A DNA stretch of 62,913 bases from Oceanibaculum indicum P24. Its GTDB lineage: Bacteria > Pseudomonadota > Alphaproteobacteria > Oceanibaculales > Oceanibaculaceae. The stretch covers positions 1 through 62,913 of the forward strand of contig NZ_AMRL01000023.1 in the NCBI RefSeq assembly GCF_000299935.1, read 5' to 3'. The notes beneath the pieces are model-generated. The model did not search any database, was not told the DNA's origin, and saw only the letters and a list, made by a program, of their open reading frames with translations. Made by a program: the position numbers and the translations under genes. This document shows, piece after piece, positions 19,848-33,400 of the stretch (positions are counted from its first letter, which is position 1; every line of letters starts with the position of its first letter).

Positions 19848-20155
19848 TGGCTCAGTTTGACGTTCATCGCAATCTGTCCGGCGATGAACGGGTTCCATTT
19901 CTGCTCGACGTGCAGTCGCCCGTGTTGTCTTCGTTAAAGACCCGTGTGGTTATCCCGGTCGTTCCGCTGTCGGAATATCCTGTTCCGATGAGCCGGATCA
20001 ATCCTGTGGTTGAGATCGCGGGCGTTGCTTATGTTCTCGCCACCACGGAGCTTGCCGGCGCGCCGGCAACTCTCCTTGGGGAAATCGTGGCGTCACTGTC
20101 AGACAAGCGCCATGACATCGTGAACGCCATCGACTTTCTGCATCAGGGCTACTGA
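19847..20155 (+). CDS. ccdB: Type II toxin CcdB, DNA gyrase poison
   Basis: 102 residues, the same size as F-plasmid CcdB. It aligns along its length: MAQFDVHRN start, FLLDVQSPVLSSLKTRVVIPVVP, NPVVEIAGVAYVLATTELAGAPA, and DIVNAIDFLHQGY at the end, in place of the DIKNAINLMFWGI of F-plasmid CcdB, whose last three residues contact GyrA. The final WGI triplet is QGY here, so toxicity is uncertain. The gene ends only 5 bases from the convergent gyrB stop. Confidence 0.9.
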   Translation: MAQFDVHRNLSGDERVPFLLDVQSPVLSSLKTRVVIPVVPLSEYPVPMSRINPVVEIAGVAYVLATTELAGAPATLLGEIVASLSDKRHDIVNAIDFLHQGY

Positions 20156-20160
20156 AGAGC

Positions 20161-23806
<3,646 letters not shown>

Positions 23807-23817
23807 GCTGAGCCGGA

Positions 23818-24936
23818 TCAGACGCGCATGGGCATCAGGACGTAGAGCGCGCTTTCGTCGGCCTGGTCGCGCACGATGGTCGGCGAGGCGGCGTCCGCCA
23901 GGGAGAACTGTGCCTCGTCGCCTTCGATCTGCGTCGTGATGTCCAGCAGGTAACGGGAGTTGAAGCCGATCTCGATGGGGCCGGCGCCATAGGCGACCTC
24001 CAGCTCCTCGATGGCGGTGCCGTTTTCCGGGCTGGTGGCGGACAGCACCAGCATGCCGTCCTGCAGCGACAGCTTCACCGCGCGGCTCTTCTCCGTGGAG
24101 ATGGTGGCAACCCGGTCCACCGCCTCGGCAAACTCCTTGCGGCCGACCTGCAGCGTCTTGTCGTTGCCGGTCGGGATCACCCGCTCGTAATCCGGGAAGG
24201 TGCCGTCGATCAGCTTGGTGGTCAGCGTCACATCGCCGAACTGGAAGCGCAGCTTGGTCTCCGACAGGGCCACACGGATGTCGCCCTCGGAATCCTCCAG
24301 CAGCTTGCGCAGCTCGCCCACCGCCTTGCGGGGTACGATGACGCCCGGCATGCCGGCGGCCCCATCGGGCAGCGGCATTTCAACGCGCGCCAGCCGGTGG
24401 CCGTCGGTGGCAACGGCGCGCAAAACCGGCACGCCATTGTTGCTGGCGGCGTGCAGATAGATGCCGTTCAGATAATAGCGCGTCTCCTCGGTGGAGATGG
24501 CGAAGCGGGTGCGGTCGATCATCGCCTTCAACTCGCCCGCCTGCAGCATGAAATTGTGCGGCAGGTCGCCGTCGCTCAGCGCCGGGAATTCCTCGGTCGG
24601 CAGCGTCGCCAGGCTGAAGGTGGAGCGGCCGGCGCGTACCGTCAGCCGGTTGCCGCCCTCATCCTCTGTCAGCTCGATCTGTGCGCCGTCCGGCAGCTTG
24701 CGGACGATGTCGTAGAGCGTGTGCGCGGCCACCGTCGTGGCACCGGGCTGGGACACCTCGGCGCCGACTTCCTCCACCACGTCAATGTCCATGTCGGTGG
24801 CGGTCAGCGCCAGCCGGTCCGAATCGGCGCGGAGCAGGACATTGCTGAGGATGGGGATGGTGTTGCGCTTTTCGACGACGCTCTGAACGTGGGCCAGGGG
24901 CTTCAGCAGCGCGGCCCGATCGATGATCAGCTTCAT
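23818..24936 (-). CDS. dnaN: DNA polymerase III beta subunit (sliding clamp)
   Basis: 372 residues, three repeated clamp domains of about 120 residues. Family blocks are NTIPILSNVLLRA, TDMDIDVVE, RYYLNGIYLHA, ATDGHRLA, FPDYERVIP and the C-terminal YVLMPMRV that forms part of the partner-binding pocket. It encircles DNA and tethers polymerase III. The gap from dnaA (253 bases) holds a likely promoter near 25081-25108, so dnaN-recF-gyrB can be expressed separately from dnaA. Confidence 0.98.
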   Translation of the reverse strand: MKLIIDRAALLKPLAHVQSVVEKRNTIPILSNVLLRADSDRLALTATDMDIDVVEEVGAEVSQPGATTVAAHTLYDIVRKLPDGAQIELTEDEGGNRLTVRAGRSTFSLATLPTEEFPALSDGDLPHNFMLQAGELKAMIDRTRFAISTEETRYYLNGIYLHAASNNGVPVLRAVATDGHRLARVEMPLPDGAAGMPGVIVPRKAVGELRKLLEDSEGDIRVALSETKLRFQFGDVTLTTKLIDGTFPDYERVIPTGNDKTLQVGRKEFAEAVDRVATISTEKSRAVKLSLQDGMLVLSATSPENGTAIEELEVAYGAGPIEIGFNSRYLLDITTQIEGDEAQFSLADAASPTIVRDQADESALYVLMPMRV

Positions 24937-25080
24937 CCTGATAACTGCCTATCTGCGTGCGAATAGCGGTTGCGTAACATACCTGTCGGCCCGCCCCGGA
25001 CACCACGCCCGCAAGGTTGGAAGAACGGCCACGCCAAGGGGGCGGAGCAGCCTGCGGCGCGGGGCGCCGAACGGTCGCTG

Positions 25081-25108
25081 ACTATAGCACAAATGGATGA
25101 AAGTCAGG
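25081..25108 (-). promoter_or_regulatory. Possible promoter of dnaN-recF-gyrB
   Basis: Read leftward, TATAGT (25081-25086) is a good -10, and CCTGAC (25103-25108) sits 16 bases further upstream as a weak -35. It lies in the 253-base dnaA-dnaN gap, which otherwise shows nothing obvious. Leader length to the dnaN ATG would be about 140 bases. Confidence 0.35.
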
Positions 25109-25189
25109 GCAAATTTCACCCGGACGGACAAGAGATTTCGCGTGTCCAGGCGTTGCTGGCCACTAAGGATAGGGGATAGGCGCCTTAAC

Positions 25190-26713
25190 TCAGCTTTCCA
25201 GCATCCGGCGCAGCAGCTCGACATCCTCGGCGAAGGACTGGTCGTTGCCGCGCAGCTCCTCGATCTTCTTCACCGCATGCATGACAGTGGTGTGATCACG
25301 TCCGCCGAACTTGCGGCCGATCTCCGGCAGCGACCGGGCGGTCAGCTGCTTGGCGAGATACATTGCCACCTGGCGCGGCCGGGCAACGGCACGGCTGCGG
25401 CGGGCGGAATGCATGTCGGCGATGCGGATGTTGAAATGCTCAGCAACCCGCTTCTGGATTTCCTCGATGGTCACCCGGCGGTCATTGGCGCGCAGCAAAT
25501 CATGCAGCAGCTCCTGCGCGCTTTCCAGCGAGATCGGCCGGCCGACCAGCGTGGCATGGGCCACGAGGCGGTTCAGCGCGCCTTCCAGCTCGCGGACGTT
25601 GGAGGTGATCTTGTGGGCGAGGAATTCCAGAACCTTGTAGGGGATCGGAATCTCGCACTTCTCGGCCTTGGCCTGCAGGATGCCCAGCCGCAGCTCATAG
25701 CTGGTCGGGTGGATGTCGGCGACCAGCCCCCAGCCGAGGCGGGAGCGTAACCGCTCCTCCATGCCTTCCAGGTCGTGCGGCGACTTGTCGGCGGAGATCA
25801 CGATCTGCCGGTTGCGGTCCACCAGCGCGTTGAAGGTGTGGAAGAATTCCTCCTGCGTCGAATCCTTGCCGCTGATGAACTGGACATCGTCGATCATCAG
25901 CACATCGACCGAGCGGAACTGCTCCTTGAACGCCACCGTGTCCTTGAAGCGCAGCGCGCGGATGAACTGGTACATGAACTTTTCCGCCGACAGGTAGATG
26001 ACGCGGCGGTTGGGGTCGCGCTTGCGGATGTGCCAGGCGATCGCATGCATCAGATGCGTCTTGCCGAGGCCCACCCCGCCATAGAGAAACAGCGGGTTGA
26101 AGGGCACGGTCGAGGATTCGGCGGCACGGCGCGCGGCGGCGAAGGCCAGTTCGTTGGGCTTGCCGACGACGAAATTCTCGAAGGTGAAGCGCGGATCGAG
26201 TCCGGCTTCCATCTCCAGCGGCTCCAGGCCGCCACCGTGCAGGGCGGGTGCGGCGAGATGGGCAAGAACAGGCCCCGGGACAGGGCTGGACCCCGCTTCC
26301 GACTGCGCGCTGCCATTTCCCGCTTCGGGTCTCGCTTCGGGGGTGATTTCCGGAACTGTGTCCGCCGCCTCGCTCCGGGCGCCATTTGCGGTTGCCTTGC
26401 CTGGGGCCGCCTTGCTCGGGGCTGCCACGCCGGTGACGATCTCGACATTGCGCAGCGCCGGGTCTTCGCTGGCCCACAGGGCGCGCAGACGGTCGGCGTA
26501 ATGGGTGTTCACCCAGTCGCGCATGAAACGGGTCGGTACCGACAGGGTCACGCTCTGGCCATTGATGGCGATCAGCGTCAGCGGCTTCAGCCAGCTGCGG
26601 AAGGCAGAGTCGCCGACCTCGCTGCGCAAGCGTGCGCGAATCCGGGTCCATTGGGCGTCATGGGCGAACGTGCCGGTCTGGGATCCGGTGGACGTGCTAT
26701 CAAGGTGAACCAT
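25190..26713 (-). CDS. dnaA: Chromosomal replication initiator protein DnaA
   Basis: 507 residues in four domains. Domain I (about 20-100) contains [17 protein letters not shown]. Domain II is a long low-complexity linker (about 115-180) rich in Ala, Glu and Pro. Domain III is the AAA+ core with Walker [11 protein letters not shown] and Walker [11 protein letters not shown]. Domain IV carries the DnaA-box reader [15 protein letters not shown] near the end. It binds DnaA boxes, opens the origin and loads DnaB. It is leftward, with rpsT 556 bases upstream in the same direction. Confidence 0.98.
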   Translation of the reverse strand: MVHLDSTSTGSQTGTFAHDAQWTRIRARLRSEVGDSAFRSWLKPLTLIAINGQSVTLSVPTRFMRDWVNTHYADRLRALWASEDPALRNVEIVTGVAAPSKAAPGKATANGARSEAADTVPEITPEARPEAGNGSAQSEAGSSPVPGPVLAHLAAPALHGGGLEPLEMEAGLDPRFTFENFVVGKPNELAFAAARRAAESSTVPFNPLFLYGGVGLGKTHLMHAIAWHIRKRDPNRRVIYLSAEKFMYQFIRALRFKDTVAFKEQFRSVDVLMIDDVQFISGKDSTQEEFFHTFNALVDRNRQIVISADKSPHDLEGMEERLRSRLGWGLVADIHPTSYELRLGILQAKAEKCEIPIPYKVLEFLAHKITSNVRELEGALNRLVAHATLVGRPISLESAQELLHDLLRANDRRVTIEEIQKRVAEHFNIRIADMHSARRSRAVARPRQVAMYLAKQLTARSLPEIGRKFGGRDHTTVMHAVKKIEELRGNDQSFAEDVELLRRMLES

Positions 26714-27172
26714 TTCCGGCGCCTTTCCTTATTACTTATTGTTGCTGCGCGCGGGTGGCGTTCGGCAAGTCGGCGGCCATCACGGCAAAGCGCGGCGCAT
26801 ACAGGCGAGCGGGCACGGAAACGGTTCGCCGGAAGTCTGTTTTGGAATGCCGAGGCTGAGGGTTTGTCGCCGAATCACTTGCGGCGATGCCTGTATAAAT
26901 CCCGTTTCTGTCAGGACGTGTTATGTAAAAGCGAAACACCGAAGCCCTCATTTTAAATAAAACTCTCTATCCCGATTGTCCTACCGGGTTTCAATTTTTA
27001 ATCTAATACTCTGGACATTCAGATCGGTTTCAATTTTTAAGGCGCCGGCGTGAAATTTTGTTTCCTATTGCTTCCCGCCAACGCTTCTCAAATGTATCGG
27101 GCTAAAAATTGACTCGCAACAGGACGAATAGAGAACGGTGTATTTTTTGTCACCCGCCTGCAATGAAAATGA
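26714..27172. other. Gene-free dnaA upstream region with A/T-rich repeats
   Basis: About 460 bases with no credible gene; the short frames here lack family features. The right half is A/T-rich and holds the repeated GGTTTCAATTTTTAA motif listed separately. I found no good DnaA box (TTATCCACA) in it, so origin function next to dnaA is not supported. It presumably carries the dnaA promoter and leader. Confidence 0.55.
26987..27112. repeat. Repeated 15-mer upstream of dnaA, with a third inverted core
   Basis: GGTTTCAATTTTTAA occurs at 26987-27001 and again at 27026-27040, 39 bases apart. The 10-base core TCAATTTTTA recurs inverted at 27103-27112. Exact repetition of 15 bases within 55 bases of a GC-rich genome is unlikely by chance. 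It could be a regulator-binding array for dnaA; no known consensus fits that I can recall. Confidence 0.6.
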
Positions 27173-27213
27173 CAAAAGCCCACTCACCGGGCCAGGAATG
27201 GACCGGGTGGGCT
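27173..27213 (-). terminator. Rho-independent terminator after rpsT
   Basis: Read leftward, a stem of AGCCCAC with GTGGGCT (27177-27183 and 27207-27213), extended by a 4-bp CCGG pair past a small bulge, is followed by TTTTGTC. It lies 57 bases beyond the rpsT stop and isolates rpsT from dnaA. Confidence 0.7.
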
Positions 27214-27269
27214 GTCGTCAGTGGATGCTGGTGGCGGTTCCCGAAGGGGCCGCCGGGTGGCGCGCCGGC

Positions 27270-27530
27270 TTACAGAGCCTTGATGCGCGCGGACAGGCGG
27301 GAGAGCTTGCGGGCGACCGTGTTCTGGTGCAGCACACCCTTGGTCACGCCGCGCTGCATTTCCGGCATGGCGGCCTTCAGCGCCTGGGCGGCAGCGTCCT
27401 TGTTGCCACCGGCGATGGCGGTTTCCACCTGCTTCACGAAGGTGCGGATGCGGCTGACACGCGCACCGTTAACCGCCGTGCGGCGGATGGTCTGACGGAT
27501 GCGCTTCTTTGCCGACGCTGTGTTGGCCAT
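27270..27530 (-). CDS. rpsT: 30S ribosomal protein S20
   Basis: 86-residue, strongly basic, alpha-helical primary binder of 16S r[20 protein letters not shown] at the start and [19 protein letters not shown] at the end are diagnostic. It is a single gene with its own promoter (27581-27609) and terminator (27173-27213). rpsT upstream of dnaA is a common alphaproteobacterial arrangement. Confidence 0.97.
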   Translation of the reverse strand: MANTASAKKRIRQTIRRTAVNGARVSRIRTFVKQVETAIAGGNKDAAAQALKAAMPEMQRGVTKGVLHQNTVARKLSRLSARIKAL

Positions 27531-27580
27531 GATGTGCCCTTGCTCGCTAAATCACTGTCGCCTTATCGAAAGGAGCGCGG

Positions 27581-27609
27581 TTTATATACCCCGGCCCCCG
27601 GCGCGTCAA
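27581..27609 (-). promoter_or_regulatory. Sigma-70-type promoter of rpsT
   Basis: Read leftward, TTGACG (27604-27609), a 17-base spacer and TATAAA (27581-27586) form a near-consensus promoter about 50 bases before the rpsT ATG. The GC-rich spacer may act as a stringent-type discriminator context. Just upstream lies a CTGTGG/CCACAG inverted repeat resembling one DnaA box. Confidence 0.7.
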
Positions 27610-27652
27610 GGCCGCTGTGGGGGTATATCCACAGCCGGCCTAGCGCATTGCC

Positions 27653-28429
27653 TCATTCGTCGCGGAAGGCGGGTTTGCGCTTTTCGATGAAGGCGGCCAT
27701 GCCTTCCTTCTGGTCCGCCGTGGCGAAGGTGGAATGGAACAGCCGGCGTTCGAACCGCACCCCTTCGGCCAGCGTGGTCTCATAGGCGCGGTTGACCGAT
27801 TCCTTCGCCATCATCACGGCGGGCTTCGACATGCCGGCGATCCGCTCGGCGGTCTTCATCGCCTCGTCCATCAGCTCGGCCGCAGGGATGATGCGGCTGA
27901 CGAGGCCGGCGCGCTCCGCCTCCTCGGCATCCATCATGCGCCCGGTCAGGCACATCTCCATTGCCTTCGACTTGCCGACGAAGCGGGTCAGGCGCTGCGT
28001 GCCGCCAGCACCCGGAATGGTGCCGATGGTGATTTCCGGCTGGCCGAACTTGGCGGTGTCGGCGGCCAGGATGAAGTCGCACATCATGGCGATCTCGCAG
28101 CCGCCGCCCAGCGCGTAGCCGGCGACCGCCGCAATCACCGGCTTGCGGCACTGGGCGAGCCGTTCCCAGCCCCTAGTGATGAAGTCGGCCTTATAGGCGT
28201 CCATGTAGGAGAAGCCGGCCATTTCCTTGATGTCGGCGCCGGCCGCGAAGGCCTTCTCGCTGCCGGTGACGAGGATGCAGCCGATCTCGGCATCGGACTC
28301 GAAATCGTCCAGCGCGGCACCAAGGTCGGCGATCAGGCCGGCGGACAGCGCATTCAGCGCCTTCGGGCGGTTCAGCGTGATGACGCCGACGGCGCCCTTC
28401 TTCTCCGCGATGATGTTTTCGTAGGCCAT
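27653..28429 (-). CDS. Enoyl-CoA hydratase
   Basis: Crotonase-fold enzyme that hydrates trans-2-enoyl-CoA in fatty-acid oxidation. It is 258 residues from the ATG at 28429; the frame extends four codons further. The oxyanion-hole block AAGADIKEM and the two catalytic glutamates in [11 protein letters not shown] and [18 protein letters not shown] match mitochondrial-type short-chain enoyl-CoA hydratase. The C-terminal tail [15 protein letters not shown] is also standard. It appears monocistronic, and its chain-length preference is not readable. Confidence 0.95.
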   Translation of the reverse strand: MAYENIIAEKKGAVGVITLNRPKALNALSAGLIADLGAALDDFESDAEIGCILVTGSEKAFAAGADIKEMAGFSYMDAYKADFITRGWERLAQCRKPVIAAVAGYALGGGCEIAMMCDFILAADTAKFGQPEITIGTIPGAGGTQRLTRFVGKSKAMEMCLTGRMMDAEEAERAGLVSRIIPAAELMDEAMKTAERIAGMSKPAVMMAKESVNRAYETTLAEGVRFERRLFHSTFATADQKEGMAAFIEKRKPAFRDE

Positions 28430-28491
28430 GATAGTCCCCACTTCGAGATTGTTGACGGCGCTCTGCGGCGCCCGGTCAGCGTGGCGCCCGT

Positions 28492-28860
28492 TCAGCGTGG
28501 CGTGAGGGCGAAGCGGACGGTGAGCACGCCGCCCGACCGGGCGATCTCGATCACCAGTTCCTCGCCCTCGCGGCGATAGGTTCCCTCATCTGCCTGCTGC
28601 CAGCCCAGTTGCGGCAGGGTGCGGGCATAGAAATCGGCAACCGATCCGGCATCGATGCGTCCGGTAGCCAGCGATTCGACGATGCGTCCGCCCGCCGAAT
28701 CGAAGCTCATGGCGGCATCCGGAACCGCCGTCAAGCCCGGCGCCAGCGGCAGATCCTCGAAGCCCGGCACGAACTCGTCCGCCGCGCGAGGGGCTGCCAT
28801 CAGTGACGGAAAAGACAGCGCCGCCACCAGAAGCACCGCGAACTGTCGCCTGCTGATCAT
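28492..28860 (-). CDS. Small exported protein of unknown function
   Basis: 122 residues from the ATG at 28860 (an in-frame start two codons upstream is possible). [27 protein letters not shown] is a signal peptide with a twin-arginine-like start. The mature part, about 97 residues, is acidic first, then has a predicted alpha-beta region: [45 protein letters not shown]. The [12 protein letters not shown] pattern resembles small periplasmic domains fused to or following transport proteins, but I cannot name the family. It lies 17 bases past the mutM stop and is probably co-transcribed. Confidence 0.8.
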   Translation of the reverse strand: MISRRQFAVLLVAALSFPSLMAAPRAADEFVPGFEDLPLAPGLTAVPDAAMSFDSAGGRIVESLATGRIDAGSVADFYARTLPQLGWQQADEGTYRREGEELVIEIARSGGVLTVRFALTPR

Positions 28861-28877
28861 GGGCACCGTCTATACCA

Positions 28878-29708
28878 TCAGCGCTGGCAGCGCGCACAAT
28901 AGAAAGTGGACCGGCCGGACTGCACCAGCCGGAGCACGGGGCGGCCGCAGCCGGGATTGCCGCAGGCCTCGCCCTCGCGGCCATAGGCCTTGAAGGCGTG
29001 CTGGAAATAACCCAGCTCGCCATCGGCCTGGCGGTAATCGCGCAGCGTCGAGCCACCGGCCTCGATGGCCTCGGCCAGCACCTGCTTCACCGCCATCGCC
29101 AGCCGCTCGGCGCGCTCGCCCTGGACGGTGTAGGCCTGCCGGCGCGGCGACAGGCCCGCCCGGTACAGCGCCTCGCAGGCATAGATATTGCCGATGCCGG
29201 CGACGACATGCTGGTCCAGCAGCGCGGCCTTGATCGGCGTGCGCCGTCCCTTCAGGGCGAGCGCCAGCGCCGGCCCGTTGAAGGCGTTCGACAGCGGCTC
29301 CGGCCCCAGCCCGGCCAGCAGCTTGTGGGTCTCCAGTGCGTCCAGCGTGGTCAGGTCCATGGCGCCGAAGCGCCGCGCATCGTTGAAGCGCACCCAGATG
29401 TCGCGGTCGGTGGCCAGCACAATATGGTCGTGCTTTTCCAGCACCGGCGGCTTGCCTTCGGTGATCAGCATGCGGCCCGACATGCCGAGATGGGCGATCA
29501 GCACCGTGCCATCCTCCAGCTCGGCCAGCAGGTATTTGGCGCGGCGGCGCAGCGCCACCACCGTGCGGCCCTGCAGGCGCTGGGCGAAATCCACGGGCAG
29601 CGGCCAGCGCAGGTCGGGCCGGCGTGCCTCGACATGGACAAGGCGGCGTCCTTCCAGATGCGGGGCCAGTCCCCGGCATACGGTCTCGACCTCGGGCAAT
29701 TCGGGCAT
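28878..29708 (-). CDS. mutM: Formamidopyrimidine-DNA glycosylase (Fpg)
   Basis: Bifunctional glycosylase/AP lyase that removes 8-oxoguanine and formamidopyrimidines. It must start at the ATG at 29708, because Pro2 and Glu3 of MPELPEVE are the catalytic nucleophile and acid; longer frames would bury them. It has 276 residues, with the helix-two-turn-helix region near [16 protein letters not shown] and a C-terminal zinc finger of four cysteines (CGNPGC ... CARC). mutM divergent from ubiE is a common alphaproteobacterial layout. Confidence 0.96.
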   Translation of the reverse strand: MPELPEVETVCRGLAPHLEGRRLVHVEARRPDLRWPLPVDFAQRLQGRTVVALRRRAKYLLAELEDGTVLIAHLGMSGRMLITEGKPPVLEKHDHIVLATDRDIWVRFNDARRFGAMDLTTLDALETHKLLAGLGPEPLSNAFNGPALALALKGRRTPIKAALLDQHVVAGIGNIYACEALYRAGLSPRRQAYTVQGERAERLAMAVKQVLAEAIEAGGSTLRDYRQADGELGYFQHAFKAYGREGEACGNPGCGRPVLRLVQSGRSTFYCARCQR

Positions 29709-29782
29709 GCGACATAAAACCTTAAGCGACAACCGGCGTTACCGTAGCGAAACCGCCGGGCAGAGGCTATCTTCCCCGAACC

Positions 29783-30583
29783 ATGCAGACGGACAAGCAG
29801 GAAAAGCAGCCGACCATGCAGGCGCAGCACAGCGAAGAGACAGCCCCCTTCGGTTTTCGCGAGGTGAGGGCGGCGGAGAAGCACGGGCTGGTGCAGACGC
29901 TGTTCGGCGGCGTCGCGCAGAATTACGACCTGATGAACGATCTGATGAGCGGCGGCGTCCACCGGCTCTGGAAGTCGGCGATGATGGACTGGCTGGCGCC
30001 GCGTCCCGGCATGCGACTCATCGACGTGGCCGGCGGCACCGGCGATATCGCCTTCCGCTTCCAGGATCGCGGCGGCGGGCCGGTCATGGTCTGCGACCTG
30101 ACGCCGGAAATGCTGGCGGTAGGGCGCGACCGCGCCATCGACAAGGGCCGGCTGACGCCCTACGCCGGGGGCGGCCTCGCCTGGGTTTCCGGCAATGCCG
30201 AGAGCCTGCCCGTCGCCGACCGCTCCTTCGACGCCTATACAATCGCCTTCGGGCTGCGCAACGTGACCCGCATCGACAAGGCGCTGGCCGAGGCGCACCG
30301 CGTGCTGAAGCCGGGCGGGCGCTTCCTGTGCCTGGAATTCAGCCATGTTGTGCTGCCGGTGCTGGACAGGCTCTATGACGCCTATTCCTTCAGCGTGCTG
30401 CCGGCGCTGGGCCAGTATGTGGCGAAGGACCGTGATGCCTATGTCTATCTGGCCGAGAGCATCCGCACCTTCCCGCCGCAGGAGGAACTTGCGGCGCGCA
30501 TCCGTGCCGTAGGGTTCGAGCGTGTGAGTTATCGCAACCTGTCGGGCGGCATCGCGGCGTTGCATTCCGGCTGGCGTATCTGA
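29783..30583 (+). CDS. ubiE: Ubiquinone/menaquinone biosynthesis C-methyltransferase UbiE
   Basis: SAM-dependent methyltransferase that adds the C-methyl group in ubiquinone synthesis. 266 residues; the ATG at 29816 is an alternative start. The family signature [27 protein letters not shown] motif [13 protein letters not shown] and the C-terminal [14 protein letters not shown] are all present. The ubiB start is 5 bases after the stop, so these two quinone genes form an operon. Confidence 0.96.
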   Translation: MQTDKQEKQPTMQAQHSEETAPFGFREVRAAEKHGLVQTLFGGVAQNYDLMNDLMSGGVHRLWKSAMMDWLAPRPGMRLIDVAGGTGDIAFRFQDRGGGPVMVCDLTPEMLAVGRDRAIDKGRLTPYAGGGLAWVSGNAESLPVADRSFDAYTIAFGLRNVTRIDKALAEAHRVLKPGGRFLCLEFSHVVLPVLDRLYDAYSFSVLPALGQYVAKDRDAYVYLAESIRTFPPQEELAARIRAVGFERVSYRNLSGGIAALHSGWRI

Positions 30584-30588
30584 CCCGC

Positions 30589-32139
30589 ATGATCCGCGCC
30601 TTCCGCAATACCGGCCGGCTGATCGGCATCGTGCGCATCCTTGCCCGGCATGATGCGTTGTTTCCGCTGGAGGCCGTGCCCGGCCTGCCGGCGCTGCGCT
30701 GGTTTGGCCGGCTGCTGGGCAGGATCGGCCGCAAGCGCGGCCGGCAGCAGCGCCCCGGCCTGCGCCTGGCCGCCGCACTGCAGGAAATGGGGCCGAGCTT
30801 CATCAAGTTGGGGCAGACGCTGGCCACCCGGTCCGACCTGCTGGGCGAGGATATCGCCGCCGACCTTTCCACCCTGCAGGACCGGCTGCCGCCCTTCTCC
30901 AGCGCTCGGGCACGGGCCACCATCGAGGCGGAGCTGGAAAGGCCGCTGGCCGAGCTGTTCGCCAGCTTCGATGACCGGCCGGTCGCCGCCGCCTCGATCA
31001 GCCAGGTGCATTTCGCCGAAACGGCGGAAGGCGAAAAGGTCGCGGTGAAGGTGCTGCGCCCCGGTATCGAGGCTGCCTTTGCCCGCGATCTTGACCTGTT
31101 CGACTGGATCGCCGAGACGGTGGAACGGGTGCAGCCGCAGCTGCGCCGGCTGAAGCCGCGCGCGGTGGTCGCCACCTTTGCCGCCACGGTGCGCGCCGAG
31201 ATGGATTTGCGGCTGGAAGCCGCCGCCGCTGCCGAGCTGTCGGACAATTTCGCCGATTATGACGGCTTCCGCGTGCCGCAGGTGGACTGGCAGCGCACCG
31301 CGCGCCGAGTGCTGACGCTAGAGCGGATCGATGGCATCCGCATCGACAATGTGGCGGCGCTGAAGGAGGCCGGGCACGACACCGACCAGCTGCTGCGGCA
31401 GTCGGCGGAAGTGTTCTTCCTGCAGGTTTTCCGCGACGGCTTCTTCCATGCCGACATGCATCCCGGCAACATGTTCGTGGACGGGGACAGCGTGCTGCGC
31501 CCGGTCGATTTCGGCATCATGGGCCGGCTCGACGTGAAGACCCGCTATTTCCTCGCCGACATGCTGCTGGGCTTCCTGAACGGTGATTACCGCCGCGTCG
31601 CCGAGGTGCATTTCCAGGCCGGCTATGTTCCCGCCGACCAGTCGATCGACGATTTCATGCAGGCCTGCCGCGCCATCGGCCAGCCGATTCTGGGCCGTCC
31701 CGTGCACGAGATTTCCGTTGCCCGGCTGCTGGCGCAGCTGTTCCAGGTGACCGAGACCTTCGCCATGGAGACCCAGCCGCAGCTGCTGCTGCTGCAGAAG
31801 ACCATGCTGGTGGCCGAGGGGGTGGGGCGCACGCTGAACCCGACGCTGAACATGTGGGAGCTGGCGCGCCCGCTGATCGAGGACTGGATGCGCGCGCATC
31901 GCGGGCCGGAGGCACGCATCCGACAGGCGGCCCTGGATATCGGCCAGGTGCTGGAGCGGCTGCCGGCGCTGCTGGGCCAGATCGAGCGCGCCGCCGACCG
32001 GCTGGCCGACCCGGCCGGCGTGAAGCTGCACCCCGACACGGCGGAGGCGCTGCTGCGCCGGCGGCGTAATGGTGCGGTGGCCCTCTGGCCGCTCTGGCTG
32101 GCATTGCTGCTTGTGTCGGTGGCGGCGGTATTGTACTAG
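30589..32139 (+). CDS. ubiB: Ubiquinone biosynthesis protein UbiB (atypical kinase-like ATPase)
   Basis: 516-residue UbiB/COQ8 family protein needed for ubiquinone synthesis; it has ATPase activity rather than protein kinase activity. The diagnostic KxGQ motif is MGPSFIKLGQTLATR near residue 70. The ATP site includes ASISQVHFAE (A-rich loop) and VAVKVLRPG, the catalytic region HADMHPGNMFV, and VDFGIMGRL as the metal-binding DFG-like loop. The C-terminus ends in a hydrophobic anchor (LWPLWLALLLVSVAAVLY). It follows ubiE by 5 bases and precedes coaBC by 46. Confidence 0.96.
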   Translation: MIRAFRNTGRLIGIVRILARHDALFPLEAVPGLPALRWFGRLLGRIGRKRGRQQRPGLRLAAALQEMGPSFIKLGQTLATRSDLLGEDIAADLSTLQDRLPPFSSARARATIEAELERPLAELFASFDDRPVAAASISQVHFAETAEGEKVAVKVLRPGIEAAFARDLDLFDWIAETVERVQPQLRRLKPRAVVATFAATVRAEMDLRLEAAAAAELSDNFADYDGFRVPQVDWQRTARRVLTLERIDGIRIDNVAALKEAGHDTDQLLRQSAEVFFLQVFRDGFFHADMHPGNMFVDGDSVLRPVDFGIMGRLDVKTRYFLADMLLGFLNGDYRRVAEVHFQAGYVPADQSIDDFMQACRAIGQPILGRPVHEISVARLLAQLFQVTETFAMETQPQLLLLQKTMLVAEGVGRTLNPTLNMWELARPLIEDWMRAHRGPEARIRQAALDIGQVLERLPALLGQIERAADRLADPAGVKLHPDTAEALLRRRRNGAVALWPLWLALLLVSVAAVLY

Positions 32140-32185
32140 GCGATACTGTGTTTTATCTGCTGGGGTTTTACCTGTTGGGGCTGAC

Positions 32186-33400
32186 ATGCTGGCCGGCAAG
32201 CGCATCCTGCTAATCGTCTCGGGCGGTATCGCCGCCTATAAGAGCCTGGAGCTGGTCCGCCGCCTGCGCGAGCGCGGGGCCGCGGTGCGCTGCGCCATGA
32301 CCACCTCGGCCGAACAGTTCGTCACGCCGCTCTCCCTGCAGGCACTGACGGAGGACAAGGTCTATCGCGACCTGTTCTCGCTGACCGACGAATCCGAGAT
32401 GGGTCACATAAACCTGTCGCGTCAGGCTGACCTCATCGTCGTGGCACCGGCGACCGCCAACATTCTCGCCAAGATGGCAGGCGGGCTTGCCGATGACCTT
32501 GCCACCACGCTGCTGCTGGCAACCGACAAGGAGGTGCTGGCCGCCCCCGCGATGAATGTCCGCATGTGGACCCATGCCGCGACCCAGGCCAATCTCGACA
32601 TTCTCAGGCAGCGCGGCGTGCGCTTCGTCGGGCCGAATGAGGGCGACATGGCCTGCGGCGAATACGGGCCGGGCCGCATGGCGGAACCGCTGGAGATCGT
32701 CGCCGCCATCGAGAGCTATTTCGGCAAGGGCGCCCCGTTGGCGGGGCTGCGCGCGCTGGTCACCAGCGGCCCGACCTATGAGGCCATCGATCCGGTGCGC
32801 TTCATTGGCAACCGCTCCTCTGGCAAGCAGGGCCATGCCATCGCCACGGCGCTGGCGCGCGCGGGTGCCGCCGTCACCCTGGTCTGCGGCCCGGTGGCAT
32901 TGCCCGATCCGGCGGGGGTGAAGGTGGTGCGCATCGAATCGGCGCGCGAGATGCTGGCGGCCTGCGAATCCGCGCTGCCGGCCGATATCGCCGTGTTCGC
33001 CGCCGCTGTCGCCGACTGGCGCGTGGCGCAGGAAGCACCACAGAAGATCAAGAAGCCGGCGGAAGGCGGGGCCGCACCGACCCTCAGCTTCGCCGAGAAT
33101 CCCGATATCCTGGCCAGCATCGCCGGCCTGAAACAGGGCCGGCCGGCCCTGGTCATAGGGTTCGCGGCGGAGACCGAGAAGGTGGCGGAGCATGCCGCTG
33201 CCAAGCGCGCCCGCAAGGGCTGCGACTGGATCCTGGCGAATGACGTCTCCGCCGGGACCGGCACCTTCGGCGGCGATGCCAACACCATCCATCTGGTGAC
33301 GGAGAACGGCACCGAGGACTGGCCGCGCCTTACCAAGCAGCAGGTGGCGGAACGGCTCGCCGCCCGCATCGGCGATCATTTCGGAAAGAAAACGACATGA
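32186..33400 (+). CDS. coaBC: Bifunctional phosphopantothenoylcysteine decarboxylase/phosphopantothenate-cysteine ligase
   Basis: Catalyses two steps of coenzyme A synthesis. It is 404 residues from the ATG at 32186; the frame continues upstream into ubiB without a start signal. The N-terminal CoaC flavoprotein domain (1-190) has [16 protein letters not shown], the active-site His in [29 protein letters not shown] and the catalytic Cys in [14 protein letters not shown]. The C-terminal CoaB domain opens [25 protein letters not shown]. Its stop overlaps the dut ATG by 4 bases. Confidence 0.97.
   Translation: MLAGKRILLIVSGGIAAYKSLELVRRLRERGAAVRCAMTTSAEQFVTPLSLQALTEDKVYRDLFSLTDESEMGHINLSRQADLIVVAPATANILAKMAGGLADDLATTLLLATDKEVLAAPAMNVRMWTHAATQANLDILRQRGVRFVGPNEGDMACGEYGPGRMAEPLEIVAAIESYFGKGAPLAGLRALVTSGPTYEAIDPVRFIGNRSSGKQGHAIATALARAGAAVTLVCGPVALPDPAGVKVVRIESAREMLAACESALPADIAVFAAAVADWRVAQEAPQKIKKPAEGGAAPTLSFAENPDILASIAGLKQGRPALVIGFAAETEKVAEHAAAKRARKGCDWILANDVSAGTGTFGGDANTIHLVTENGTEDWPRLTKQQVAERLAARIGDHFGKKTT

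Noticed and set aside
27605-27628. CTGTGG/CCACAG inverted repeat resembling a DnaA box
   Set aside because: A single near match with no cluster; it lies just upstream of the rpsT promoter and is not enough for an origin.
32069-32185. Upstream extension of the coaBC frame into ubiB
   Set aside because: It has no ribosome site and overlaps the ubiB end; the CoaC fold begins right after the ATG at 32186.
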